A DNA stretch of 11,289 bases, from the NCBI GenBank assembly GCA_035447605.1, contig DAOTHJ010000033.1, positions 1 through 11,289 on the forward strand, in the 5' to 3' direction. Source of the stretch: UMGS1668 sp035447605 (lineage in GTDB: Bacteria; Bacillota; Clostridia; Oscillospirales; Ruminococcaceae). This document shows positions 1 to 6,539 of this stretch, piece by piece. The notes under the pieces are model-generated. The model searched no databases, was not told the DNA's origin, and saw only the letters and a list, made by a program, of their open reading frames with translations. Made by a program: the position numbers and the translations under genes. Numbering within the stretch: the stretch's first letter is position 1; each line of letters starts with the position of its first letter.

Positions 1-55
1 TTCCTATGCTGTTCAATTTTCAAGGTCCTGTTCGCTCCCTCTTTCCGAGACAGCT
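1..55 (-). other. probable rRNA operon leader (5' part only)
   Basis: Read on the minus strand, positions 25-10 give CCTTGAAAATTGAACA. This closely resembles the box found in leaders and spacers of Firmicutes rRNA operons. It starts about 30 nt downstream of a near-perfect promoter, as expected for a 16S leader. No mature rRNA sequence is inside the window, so the call rests on the box and the promoter. It could also be the untranslated leader of another highly expressed gene. Confidence 0.55.
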
Positions 56-60
56 CTGCT

Positions 61-89
61 AGTATACCATCGAAAAAACATCTTGTCAA
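61..89 (-). promoter_or_regulatory. strong sigma-A promoter, probably of an rRNA operon
   Basis: On the minus strand there is a perfect -35 TTGACA (89-84), a 17-nt spacer and a -10 TATACT (66-61). Transcription should start near position 54 and run out of the window to the left. The near-consensus boxes fit a stable-RNA promoter. Confidence 0.8.
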
Positions 90-101
90 TACTTTTTTCT
101 A

Positions 102-127
102 CACGAAAATCTGTTGATTTTTTCGTG
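102..127. repeat. inverted repeat between divergent stable-RNA promoters
   Basis: CACGAAAA (102-109) and TTTTCGTG (120-127) form a perfect 8-bp inverted repeat around a 10-nt centre. It lies just upstream of the leftward rRNA-type promoter and covers the -35 box of the rightward tRNA promoter. That placement suits an operator or an upstream element affecting both, but no known regulator site is recognised. Confidence 0.4.
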
Positions 128-141
128 ATTTCCGATATAAT
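114..141 (+). promoter_or_regulatory. promoter of the tRNA-Arg gene
   Basis: TTGATT (114-119), a 16-nt spacer and a perfect TATAAT (136-141) place the transcription start about 7 nt before the tRNA 5' end. Confidence 0.75.
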
Positions 142-154
142 AGAGATTGTATTT

Positions 155-229
155 GCGCCTGTAGCTCAGTGGATAGAGCACCGGCCTCCGGAGCCGGGCG
201 CGTGGGTTCGATTCCCGTCAGGCGTACCA
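155..229 (+). tRNA. tRNA-Arg, anticodon CCG
   Basis: A complete cloverleaf can be drawn. The acceptor stem pairs 155-161 with 219-225, with a G-T pair at the end. The D stem is GCTC/GAGC (164-167/176-179). The anticodon stem is CCGGC/GCCGG (181-185/193-197) with loop CTCCGGA, giving anticodon CCG at 188-190. The T arm (202-218) has loop TTCGATT and two wobble pairs in its stem. Discriminator A226 is followed by an encoded CCA (227-229). This isoacceptor reads the arginine codon CGG, in keeping with a GC-rich genome. It has its own promoter immediately upstream and is followed by hairpins that look like a terminator. Confidence 0.95.
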
Positions 230-284
230 GCAGGACCATCCTGCATGCGATTCGTGCTCCTCACATTTGTGGGGAGCCGTTTTC
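230..284 (+). terminator. tRNA 3' hairpin and likely intrinsic terminator
   Basis: Directly after the CCA is a perfect small hairpin, GCAGGA/TCCTGC (230-235/239-244, loop CCA). A second, 9-bp hairpin with one T-G pair follows (256-264/269-277, loop ATTT), with TTTT at 280-283. The T tract is short, so termination may be partial. Confidence 0.6.
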
Positions 285-370
285 ATATCCGCCCGCAGCG
301 GGACCAATTGGCCGGATCATACGGGCGGTACGGGAAGCAACGTCTGTCCAGCTATTCCGGAAACGGCGCA

Positions 371-399
371 TTGAATCCATGTACCGGATATGCTAAAAT
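371..399 (+). promoter_or_regulatory. promoter of the GtrA-like gene
   Basis: TTGAAT (371-376), a 17-nt spacer and TAAAAT (394-399), with a TG one base before the -10 (extended -10 type). The transcription start would be near 406, giving an untranslated leader of about 45 nt. Confidence 0.7.
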
Positions 400-450
400 A
401 AGGACATTCTCTTTTATCCTTTATATAAATGGTTCAGAAAGAGGCTTATC

Positions 451-894
451 ATGAATCAAAAAAGCAATGCCGCAAAGGAGTTTTGGCGCTTCATCAAATT
501 CGGACTTTTCTCCGCCTCCGCCGGGCTGATTGAAACCGGCGTATTTTACCTGCTGGGGTTGATCCCCTCTTTCGGGTACTGGGCCTGCTATCTGCCGGCG
601 CTGGTGCTCTCCGTGGTATGGAACTTTACGCTAAACCGGCGCTACACTTTTCAGTCGGCCGCGAATATTCCCGCCGCGATGCTCAAGACCTTCGCCTACT
701 ATCTCGTGTTTACCCCGCTCTCCACCATTTTGGGCAACTGGCTCGTGGAAGTGCGCTTCGCCGCCTACCCCGCCGCCTATGATATCGTTTATTTCGCCAC
801 GCTGCTCGTGAATTTCGTCACCGAGTTCCTGTATCAGCGCTACTATGTCTTCCGTGGCAGAATCGACGACCGGCAGAATCCTCCGGCCAAATAA
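451..894 (+). CDS. GtrA-like membrane protein (GtrA/DPMS transmembrane family)
   Basis: A 147-aa protein of the small four-helix GtrA family (PF04138 type). Family members are thought to move undecaprenyl-linked or other lipid-linked sugars across the membrane, or to assist a partner glycosyltransferase. Four hydrophobic segments are visible, at about residues 13-36, 40-60, 76-98 and 106-130. The family hallmark is clear: FIKFG near the N-terminus, then WNFTLNRRYTF after helix 2 (about 57-67), and a matching RYYVF after helix 4. The length is normal for the family. The ATG is preceded by AAAGAGG (438-444), and a good promoter lies upstream. No glycosyltransferase gene is adjacent, so its sugar substrate cannot be inferred here. 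Family assignment is firm; the exact function is unknown. Confidence 0.88.
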   Translation: MNQKSNAAKEFWRFIKFGLFSASAGLIETGVFYLLGLIPSFGYWACYLPALVLSVVWNFTLNRRYTFQSAANIPAAMLKTFAYYLVFTPLSTILGNWLVEVRFAAYPAAYDIVYFATLLVNFVTEFLYQRYYVFRGRIDDRQNPPAK

Positions 895-1168
895 AAGCAA
901 GCCATCCGGCGGAAAGAGCTGGGAAATTGGATGAGCACGGCAGAGCTCCAGGCGTGGAGAATGCCTTCTCTATATGCAGCCGCCGCCGGGCCGAAAAGGG
1001 ATCGGACAAAGGCGACTCTCCAAAAATAGGAATTAGCCTTATAAAATTCATATAGAAAAGCGTTGCTTTGCCGGAAAGATGTAGCCACGCTGCAAAGGTA
1101 TAGACATACGACATGGGCTCGGCTATACCGCAAGGGCATCCCGTAAGAGCATGATTACACTGGAAAGA
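895..1168. other. non-coding stretch, possible 3' UTR or small RNA
   Basis: I see no gene here. The segment contains a perfect 7-bp inverted repeat, GGTATAG/CTATACC (1097-1103/1123-1129, 19-nt loop), shortly before a strong terminator that lies 275 bp beyond the GtrA-like stop codon. Either the GtrA mRNA has a long structured 3' UTR or a separate small RNA ends at this terminator. No convincing promoter was found inside the stretch and no known riboswitch class fits. Confidence 0.35.
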
Positions 1169-1202
1169 CACGGTCTCCCGCAGAAGGGACCGTGCCTTTT
1201 TT
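1169..1202 (+). terminator. strong intrinsic terminator
   Basis: A 9-bp stem containing CACGGTC/GACCGTG (1169-1177/1186-1194, one T-G pair, 8-nt loop) is followed by CC and six T residues (1197-1202). It insulates the ArsR operon from transcription coming from the left. Confidence 0.85.
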
Positions 1203-1227
1203 GTTTGTAAATTTTTTGATTCTCATA

Positions 1228-1256
1228 TTGACAAAATTAGATTTGATGGATATACT
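1228..1256 (+). promoter_or_regulatory. promoter of the arsR-thioredoxin-ccdA operon
   Basis: Perfect TTGACA (1228-1233), a 17-nt spacer and TATACT (1251-1256). Such a near-consensus promoter fits a gene set held down by a repressor. Confidence 0.85.
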
Positions 1257-1271
1257 TTTATCACATCGAAT
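1241..1271 (+). promoter_or_regulatory. candidate ArsR operator
   Basis: ATTTGATG (1241-1248) and CATCGAAT (1264-1271) are inverted copies with one mismatch, spaced by 15 nt and bracketing the -10 box. AT-rich imperfect dyads at this position are typical of ArsR/SmtB autoregulation. The assignment is inferred from placement only. Confidence 0.45.
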
Positions 1272-1299
1272 ATCATAAATTTGAAAAGGAAGTACGGAA

Positions 1300-1641
1300 A
1301 TGGATTATCGGAATTATGCAGACGTCTTCCGCGCCCTCAGCGACGAAAAGCGGCTTCAGATTCTGGAGATCCTTCACGGAGGGGAGCGGTGCGCCAACGA
1401 ACTGCTGGCACAGCTGGATATCGGCCAGTCGACGCTCTCCTACCATATGAAGATTCTCTGCCGCTCAGGGATCGTCTCCGGGCGCGAGGACGGAAAATGG
1501 ATCTATTACCGCATCAATGAGGAAGGCAGCGCCAATGCGTGCCGGATTCTGCACTCGCTGACGATCCTGTGCCCGGAGGAGAAGGAAAACCGTTCTCCGG
1601 AGGCCGGGGAAGGCTGTAAAAAAGATACGATCTTACGCTGA
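1300..1641 (+). CDS. ArsR-family winged-helix transcriptional repressor
   Basis: A 113-aa ArsR/SmtB-type repressor, expected to act as a dimer that leaves DNA when it binds a metal(loid) or is oxidised. The winged helix-turn-helix is complete: F10-RALSDEKRLQIL, recognition region IGQSTLSYHMKIL (41-53) and wing GREDGKWIYYRI (61-72). The classical ArsR sensor ELCVCDL aligns with E29-R-C-A-N-E-L35. Cys31 is kept but the second cysteine is Asn33, so a standard CxC arsenite site is absent. Other cysteines are at 54, 81, 91 and 106, the last two in a charged C-terminal tail. The ATG has AAAAGGA upstream (1284-1290). The gene is first in an operon with thioredoxin and CcdA, so it probably senses thiol or metal stress. 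The signal is not known. Confidence 0.9.
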   Translation: MDYRNYADVFRALSDEKRLQILEILHGGERCANELLAQLDIGQSTLSYHMKILCRSGIVSGREDGKWIYYRINEEGSANACRILHSLTILCPEEKENRSPEAGEGCKKDTILR

Positions 1642-1662
1642 ATTTGGAAAGGAGAATTCCCT

Positions 1663-2271
1663 TTGAAACAAAATAAAGTATGGAAACTGCTGGCGGTACT
1701 GGCCATCGTTCTGGTATTGGCCGGAATTTGGGCCGTCAAAAATGCGGGATCATTGAAAGCCTCCACCCCACCGGAAAGCTCGGAAGTTTCCGAGAACACG
1801 GCGGGCACGGAGGATACGGAGAACGCCCCGGACGCCGAAAATGAAGCGGCCTCGGAAAGCACGGAAAACCCGGATTTTGCGCTGGAGGCGGAGACAATTG
1901 ATCTGGAGCAGCTGACTTCCTACGAACTGCCGATCATTATCGATTTCGGCGCCGACTGGTGCGGGCCTTGCCTTCAGTTCGCTCCGATTCTTGAGTCCGT
2001 TCATGACAGGATGATCGGCTCGGCCATCATCAAATTCGTGGACATGGATAAGAGCAGCAGTCTCGCCGCCGAATACCCGGTTCGGGTCATCCCCACGCAG
2101 GTTTTCTTCCTTGCGGACGGTACCCCTTATGTGCCGAGCGAGGAGATGAATGTAGAATTCCTTGCTTATAGCGACAAGACGACCGGAGAGCACTTGTTTA
2201 CCGTTCATGAGGGCGCTCTGACCGAGGAGGAACTGAACGCCATCCTCGCGGATATGGGGGTGACGCAGTGA
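1663..2271 (+). CDS. membrane-anchored extracytoplasmic thioredoxin
   Basis: A 202-aa thioredoxin-fold protein. The start is a TTG, chosen because GGAAAGGAG (1646-1654) sits 8 nt upstream and the next residues (KQNKVWK) begin a membrane segment (about 7-26) that acts as an uncleaved anchor or signal. There is no lipobox cysteine. Residues 37-70 form a Ser/Glu/Thr/Asn-rich acidic linker, followed by a thioredoxin domain (about 76-200) with the redox site W99-C-G-P-C103 and the cis-proline motif VIPT at 142-145. It should reduce disulfides on the outer face of the membrane, fed by the CcdA-type protein encoded immediately downstream, with which it overlaps by 4 nt. The protein substrate is unknown: no cytochrome c or arsenate reductase gene is in the window. 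Confidence 0.9.
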   Translation: MKQNKVWKLLAVLAIVLVLAGIWAVKNAGSLKASTPPESSEVSENTAGTEDTENAPDAENEAASESTENPDFALEAETIDLEQLTSYELPIIIDFGADWCGPCLQFAPILESVHDRMIGSAIIKFVDMDKSSSLAAEYPVRVIPTQVFFLADGTPYVPSEEMNVEFLAYSDKTTGEHLFTVHEGALTEEELNAILADMGVTQ

Positions 2272-2957
2272 CCGAATTACTTGAACGCTTTGCGGATCTG
2301 ATGGCGCAGACCCCCGCCCTGGCCCCATTCTTTGCGCTGGCTGCGGGTATCGTCGCCTCTTTTCTGCCGTGTTCCCTCTCCACGGTGCCGCTGATCATCG
2401 GCTATGTGGGTGGAACCGGAGAGCGGGATACCAAACGCTCCTTCCTGCTTTCGCTCACCTTCGCGGCGGGCTCCGCCGCCACTTTTACCACCCTCGGGGT
2501 CGCCGCCTCCTTTGCCGGACGCATGATCGGCTCCGGCTCATCGTGGTGGTATCTCGTGCTCGGCGTGCTCATGGTGCTCATGGCCATGCAGGTCTGGGGA
2601 ATCTTTACGGTCATCCCGTCGAGCTATCTCGTTTCTATGAATAAAAAGCGTGGCTTTCTCGGGGCCTTCCTCGCCGGCGTGCTCGGCGGCGTCTTCTCCT
2701 CCCCGTGTTCCACGCCGATTCTGGTCGTTCTGCTGGCCGTCGTCGCCGGCAAAGGCAGCGCCCTTTGGGGAACCCTGCTGTTGTTTCTCTACTCGGTGGG
2801 CCACGGCACTCTTGCCGTGATCGCCGGAACCTCCGTCGGCTTCGTTCAGAAGCTCTCGCGCAGCGGAACTTACGGAAAGCTGAGCAAGATTTTTACGATC
2901 GTCATGGGCGCGCTGATCCTGATGATCGGCTTCTACATGTTTTATCTGGGGTTCTGA
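2268..2957 (+). CDS. CcdA/DsbD-type transmembrane thiol-disulfide carrier
   Basis: A 229-aa membrane protein of the CcdA/DsbD-beta family, which carries electrons from cytoplasmic thioredoxin across the membrane. About six hydrophobic helices are visible. Both redox cysteines are present in their family contexts: FLPC35SLSTVP near the end of helix 1 and SSPC147STPIL in helix 4. The two halves show the usual pseudo-repeat with a proline next to each cysteine. The GTG start overlaps the TGA of the thioredoxin gene (GTGA), with GGGGG (2256-2260) as ribosome binding site, which implies translational coupling. With the preceding anchored thioredoxin it makes a split DsbD-like relay. A strong terminator follows at 3175-3211. 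Confidence 0.92.
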   Translation: MTELLERFADLMAQTPALAPFFALAAGIVASFLPCSLSTVPLIIGYVGGTGERDTKRSFLLSLTFAAGSAATFTTLGVAASFAGRMIGSGSSWWYLVLGVLMVLMAMQVWGIFTVIPSSYLVSMNKKRGFLGAFLAGVLGGVFSSPCSTPILVVLLAVVAGKGSALWGTLLLFLYSVGHGTLAVIAGTSVGFVQKLSRSGTYGKLSKIFTIVMGALILMIGFYMFYLGF

Positions 2958-3174
2958 TCGGGAAGATTGAGGCGCCCGCGCTTCCCGGTTCCCGAGCACG
3001 GCTTTCCGCCGGTTTCGGCCAAAGACCGCTCCCGTGCATCCGGAATACGCATTTCCCGAATGGACTTTCCCGGTTCGGCTTTCCCGAAAGCACCGGAAAC
3101 CCGGTATTCTCCGTTTTGCCCCGCAAAAAGGAGGCGCTCCATCTCTCCGTCTACGATATAACGCGAACCTAAGC

Positions 3175-3211
3175 AAAAAAGCCGTCCTGCATATGGCAGA
3201 ACGGCTTTTTC
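3175..3211. terminator. bidirectional intrinsic terminator
   Basis: The stem GCCGTcCTGC/GCAGaACGGC (3181-3190/3196-3205) has one mismatch, and its A6 and T5 flanks pair as well. It gives U tracts on both strands and serves the convergent CcdA-type gene (+) and TAXI gene (-). The 217 bp between the CcdA stop and this hairpin are GC-rich, with many TTCCCG-like runs and no convincing gene. Confidence 0.9.
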
Positions 3212-3223
3212 TTTTTGCGCTTT

Positions 3224-4183
3224 TTATTCCAGCAGACCGATTTCTTTATAATAGCGGGCCGCGCCGTCGTGAATCGGGAGACCGGCCAGATCGGTGACCG
3301 CATCCTCCGCCGTCACCGCGGAGAGCGCGGCGTTTGTGGCCTTGACCTCGTCAAGATGCTCCCAGAAGGTCTTCGTCAGCTCATAGACGATGTCGTCGTC
3401 GAGATCGGCCGAGCAAAAGAGACAGAGTTTAATGGCGGTCGTGGTGACGTCGGCATCCTGTCCGGCATAGGTTCCGGCCGGAATCGTGTACCTCGCGTAC
3501 CATGGATACTGCTCCATCAGGGAATCGATCACGTCCTCATCAATGGAGACAAGCCTGCCGCCGGCCGTGGAGGTGATCTCGGTGACCGCGGCGTTCGGCA
3601 CGCCGGCCATGATCCAAGCGGCGTCGAGCTGGCGGTTGCGGATCAGGTCGATGGCCTCGGTGAAACCGACATAGCTCGGCGTAAAGCCGTCCGGATAGGC
3701 GACGCCGGCCGCCTCCAGATGCAGCTCGGATTCCACAAGCGTCGTGCTGCCGGGCGCGCCGGGTGCAAAACGTTTCCCGGCAATATCAGCAAGGCTTTCG
3801 ATGCCGGAATCCTTCGCCGCGACGAGCTGGTTCGGGTTGTAATAGAGCCCGGCGACCACGCGGAGTTTTTCGTTGGCGCGGCCTTCAAAGCTGCCGGTTC
3901 CGTTATAAGATTCATACATGATGCTGGTGACGGCAAAGCCGAGGTCCGCCTCTCCGTCGTAAAGAAAATTCAGGTTGTCGAGCCCGCCGCCGGAGGCCTC
4001 GGAGGTCACGCTGACATCCGTCAGGGTTTCATTCCAGAGATTCGCGAGCGTCGCGCCCAGCGGGTAGAGAGCGCCGGTGGTCGCCGCGGTCGAGAAGCTG
4101 AGCGTGGTCTTTTGGCCGGCGGAACAGCCGGAAATGGCGGCACAGAGGCAAAGGGCAAGAATCAAGGCAGTCAGTTTTTTCAT
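3224..4183 (-). CDS. TAXI-type TRAP transporter substrate-binding lipoprotein
   Basis: A 319-aa extracytoplasmic binding protein of the TAXI (TRAP-associated extracytoplasmic immunogenic) family, which captures an organic anion or amino acid for a fused TRAP permease. The start at 4183 is chosen because MKKLTALILALC begins a signal peptide with lipobox I-S-G-C20; GGAGGAG lies upstream (4202-4196). Reading further upstream to 4342 gives no plausible extension. Family features are LSFSTAATTGALYPLGATLANLW (about 28-50), ASGGGLDNLNFL (about 63-74), ADLGFA, GKRFAPGAPGSTTL (about 135-148) and a C-terminal HDGAARYYKE typical of the end of TAXI proteins. The permease is encoded 439 bp upstream on the same strand. 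Substrate unknown. Confidence 0.92.
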   Translation of the reverse strand: MKKLTALILALCLCAAISGCSAGQKTTLSFSTAATTGALYPLGATLANLWNETLTDVSVTSEASGGGLDNLNFLYDGEADLGFAVTSIMYESYNGTGSFEGRANEKLRVVAGLYYNPNQLVAAKDSGIESLADIAGKRFAPGAPGSTTLVESELHLEAAGVAYPDGFTPSYVGFTEAIDLIRNRQLDAAWIMAGVPNAAVTEITSTAGGRLVSIDEDVIDSLMEQYPWYARYTIPAGTYAGQDADVTTTAIKLCLFCSADLDDDIVYELTKTFWEHLDEVKATNAALSAVTAEDAVTDLAGLPIHDGAARYYKEIGLLE

Positions 4184-4247
4184 TGGGGCAATCTTCTCCT
4201 CCAAAATATGATGATATAAGAATACGTAAAACAAAGGGTATGCCATA

Positions 4248-4276
4248 TAAATACTATCCGCTGCCGGCCGCTTCAA
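4248..4276 (-). promoter_or_regulatory. candidate promoter of the TAXI gene
   Basis: On the minus strand TTGAAG (4276-4271), a 17-nt spacer and TATTTA (4253-4248). It would give the TAXI gene its own transcript, about 60 nt before the ATG, in addition to read-through from the permease. The boxes are moderate matches. Confidence 0.45.
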
Positions 4277-4366
4277 AGTGGGCGGCAAAGGGATAGACGC
4301 CGGATGGGAGGTCATTTGGGCGGGCACGGCGGTGCTCCACATATCGTAACCGGTTCGGTGGATGCC

Positions 4367-4468
4367 GTCAAGATGTCCGGGGCGTTTTTCGTCCCGAAGA
4401 TGCTGCCGAAGAAGCCTTTTTCGAGGAATCCCCGGATGATTTTATCCGGCGCCGGCGTATTCCGCATA
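4367..4468 (-). repeat. diverged tandem duplication, copy A
   Basis: This aligns with copy B (4478-4588). The best-conserved block, 4386-4407, matches 4511-4532 at 21 of 22 positions. Flanking blocks also align: GTCA...AGATGtCCgGG at one end and CCCGGaTGaTTTT...CGGC...TCCGcATA at the other. On the minus strand it can be read as a peptide with KGFFGSIFGTKNAPDI, similar to the reading of copy B. Confidence 0.7.
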
Positions 4469-4477
4469 TGGGTATCG

Positions 4478-4588
4478 GTCAGGCAAAGATGCCCGGGATC
4501 TCCGGACCGCTTTTCGTCCCGAAGCTGCTGCCAAAAATCCCTTCCGGGGAATTCCCGGTTGTTTTCAGTGCCGACGGCTCTCCGTATA
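4478..4588 (-). repeat. diverged tandem duplication, copy B
   Basis: Partner of copy A. Read on the minus strand, in the same frame as the permease just past its TAG stop, it gives EGIFGSSFGTKSGPEIPGI. The differences from copy A keep the peptide pattern G-[IF]-F-G-S-x-F-G-T-K-[SN]-x-P-[ED]-I. The two copies lie in different frames, because their offset of 125 bp is not a multiple of three. Confidence 0.7.
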
Positions 4589-4622
4589 AGTCAGACAGGG
4601 AAGAAAAAATCGGCGTACGTTG

Positions 4623-6491
4623 CTATGTTTCCGCATTCCTGTGCGGATTTTTTGCCTCCCGGAAATATTGATAAGCAAGAACTCCGGCAAAAATCAGGAT
4701 ACCGGCAAGATCGGAAATAGGCTCCGCCGCCATGCAGCAGACTGCGGCCACGATCAGCGCGAGGCGCGCCGGCAGTGTACAGCGCCGGTAAAGCATGCCT
4801 TCAAACGCCGCGGCAAGGCAGACTACGCCGCAGCTTGCAGTCAGGAGCGCAAGCATGGTCTCCCACGCAGGGATACCCGCCGAGCCGATCAGCAGCGCAT
4901 CGTTATACACAAAGAAAAACGGGAACAGGAATCCGGCTGCCGCAATTTTTACGGCGCAGAGTCCGGTCTTCCACTGATTTGATTTGGCGATCCCGGCGGC
5001 CACATAACAACTGACGGCAACCGGCGGGGTGATATTGGCGAGGCACGCATAGATCAGGCAGAACATGTGCGCAGCCATGGCGCTGGCGCCGGCCTCCATC
5101 AGCGCCGGCACCGAAATGGTGCTGACGATGACATAGGCGGCGACGCCGGGCACGCCCATGCCGAGAATGCAGCACAGCAGCATGACCAGTACCGCGCAGA
5201 GCACGGCTTTTCCTTCTCCGGCAAGGCCGAGGATCAGATTCCCAAGCGTCAGCCCCGCGCCGGTCAGGGACACAGTGCCGATGATGATGCCGATCAGAAT
5301 ACAGCAGACGCCGACGCTCACCGAATCCGCGGCGCCCGCCATGATCGCCTCCGCCGCCGAGCGCAGACTCAGGCCGGATTCTTTTCTCTTCACCGCGCAG
5401 ACGGCAAAGAGGGCGACAATTGCGGCCGTGCAGGCATAGAGCGGCGTATAGCCGAAAGCCATGACCGCGACCAGCACCATAACCGGAATCAGCAGCCACC
5501 AGTTCTGTTTCAGCACGGCCTTTGCCTCCGGCAGATTGTCTTTAGAGAGTCCGTGCAGGCCGAGGCGTTTTGCCTCAAAATGAACTGAAAAGAATAAGGA
5601 TAAATAATAAAGAAACGCCGGCGCAACGGCCGCAAGCATGACCTGCGGATAGGGCACGCCGAGGAATTCCGCCATGACGAAGCCCACCGCGCCCATGACC
5701 GGCGGCGTGAATTGACCTCCGGTCGATGCGGCTGCCTCCACCGCGGCGGCATACTCCGGCTTGTATCCGGCTTTTTTCATCAAGGGGATCGTCATGCAGC
5801 CGTCCGTCGCGACATTGGCCACCGCGCTGCCGTTGATCATCCCGAAAAATGCGCTTGAGAAGACGGAGATCTTCGCTACGCCACCCGTTGTCCCGCCCAC
5901 GAGGGCGAGCGCGAGGTCGTTGAGAAACGAAGAGAAGCCGAATCGCTGCAGCAGCGCGCCGAATAGCACGAACATAAATATATAGGTGCTCGAGACGCCG
6001 ACCCCGACGCCGAAGATGCCGTTGCTGCCCCAGAAAAGATGGGCAAGCACCCGGCGGAATGTAAAGCCGCCGTGGCCGAGCGCGCCCGGCAAAATGGCGC
6101 CGAAAAAGTTGTAGGCAAAAAAGATCGCCGCAAGGACGGCGAGGCTGCGGCTGCGGAGAAACCCGGCCGCAAAGACCAGCGTGATCGCAACTCCGGCGAC
6201 GACAATGTGAATGGTCTCCGGATAGCCGCCGGAGAGCGCAAAGGAACGATAGGTATACGAAAACCAGCCGAAGATGCCGGCGGAAAGCACGGCCGCCGAA
6301 ATGAGCAGAATCCGGATCAAACGGTTTTTCGTCTCCGTCAGAGTGAAGGCAAAGACAAGCAGAAACAGGCAATGGATGGCGCGGAACGTGACGGCATCCA
6401 TGCTGCCAAAGGTGATTCCCCAGATCTGGAAGGCCGCCCAAACGAGCAGAAGCGCCTTTTGAAACGGGCCTGCCTTTAGTCTGTCTCCCAT
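4623..6491 (-). CDS. TRAP transporter fused permease (DctQM-like, TAXI-associated)
   Basis: A 622-aa polytopic membrane protein in which the small (4-TM) and large (12-TM) TRAP subunits are fused, the form that pairs with TAXI binding proteins. It uses a cation gradient for high-affinity uptake. The start at 6491 is chosen because AGGAGG (6503-6498) is 6 nt upstream; the longer frame from 6521 has no such site. Large-subunit signatures are strong: INGSAVANVATDG (about 219-231), AAASTGGQFTPPVMGA (about 253-268), GMGVPGVAAYVIVST (about 444-458), ANITPPVA (about 485-492) and PFFFVYNDALL (about 524-534). Four or so extra helices precede the DctM core, and a short hydrophobic tail follows it. It is divergent from apbE. 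The frame stays open for 47 more codons after the TAG stop. Confidence 0.93.
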   Translation of the reverse strand: MGDRLKAGPFQKALLLVWAAFQIWGITFGSMDAVTFRAIHCLFLLVFAFTLTETKNRLIRILLISAAVLSAGIFGWFSYTYRSFALSGGYPETIHIVVAGVAITLVFAAGFLRSRSLAVLAAIFFAYNFFGAILPGALGHGGFTFRRVLAHLFWGSNGIFGVGVGVSSTYIFMFVLFGALLQRFGFSSFLNDLALALVGGTTGGVAKISVFSSAFFGMINGSAVANVATDGCMTIPLMKKAGYKPEYAAAVEAAASTGGQFTPPVMGAVGFVMAEFLGVPYPQVMLAAVAPAFLYYLSLFFSVHFEAKRLGLHGLSKDNLPEAKAVLKQNWWLLIPVMVLVAVMAFGYTPLYACTAAIVALFAVCAVKRKESGLSLRSAAEAIMAGAADSVSVGVCCILIGIIIGTVSLTGAGLTLGNLILGLAGEGKAVLCAVLVMLLCCILGMGVPGVAAYVIVSTISVPALMEAGASAMAAHMFCLIYACLANITPPVAVSCYVAAGIAKSNQWKTGLCAVKIAAAGFLFPFFFVYNDALLIGSAGIPAWETMLALLTASCGVVCLAAAFEGMLYRRCTLPARLALIVAAVCCMAAEPISDLAGILIFAGVLAYQYFREAKNPHRNAET

Positions 6492-6508
6492 GTTTTCCCT
6501 CCTGACGA

Positions 6509-6536
6509 TTGACAAATCCATAATTCCGGGTACACT
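6509..6536 (+). promoter_or_regulatory. promoter of the ApbE gene
   Basis: TTGACA (6509-6514), a 16-nt spacer and TACACT (6531-6536), with the start near 6543 and a leader of only about 20 nt before the TTG codon. Confidence 0.7.
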
Positions 6537-6539
6537 TTT

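Larger units (their letters stand above)
4184..4622 (-). other. 439-bp gap between TRAP permease and TAXI genes
   Basis: This is unusually long for two genes whose products work together. It holds a diverged tandem duplication (4367-4468 and 4478-4588) and a candidate promoter for the TAXI gene. No intrinsic terminator is evident after the permease stop. A 51-codon minus-strand reading frame with an ATG (4467-4312) runs through copy A but has no clear ribosome binding site, so it is not called as a gene. Confidence 0.6.

Noticed and set aside
289..328. Inverted repeat CCGCCCG (289-295) / CGGGCGG (322-328)
   Set aside because: It has no T tract, a 26-nt loop and no gene context; short GC dyads like this are expected in such sequence.
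83..454. Open frame running through the tRNA
   Set aside because: It spans promoter, tRNA and terminator; no ribosome binding site and no recognisable protein.
1085..1135. Resemblance to a c-di-GMP-I (GEMM) riboswitch (GCAAAG ... ATGGGCTCGG ... TACCG)
   Set aside because: The required P2 hairpin and the order of pairing segments do not match; the dyad GGTATAG/CTATACC pairs differently from the GEMM fold.
1163..1195. Cobalamin-riboswitch-like string GGAAAGACACGGTC near CCCGC
   Set aside because: The bases are explained by the terminator stem, and no other cobalamin riboswitch element is upstream; the downstream genes are not B12-related.
3215..4219. A 334-codon open frame on the + strand
   Set aside because: It is the antisense shadow of the TAXI gene, which has clear family motifs and a lipoprotein signal.
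4184..4342. A 53-residue N-terminal extension of the TAXI protein
   Set aside because: It is not protein-like, has no ribosome binding site and would bury the lipoprotein signal peptide.
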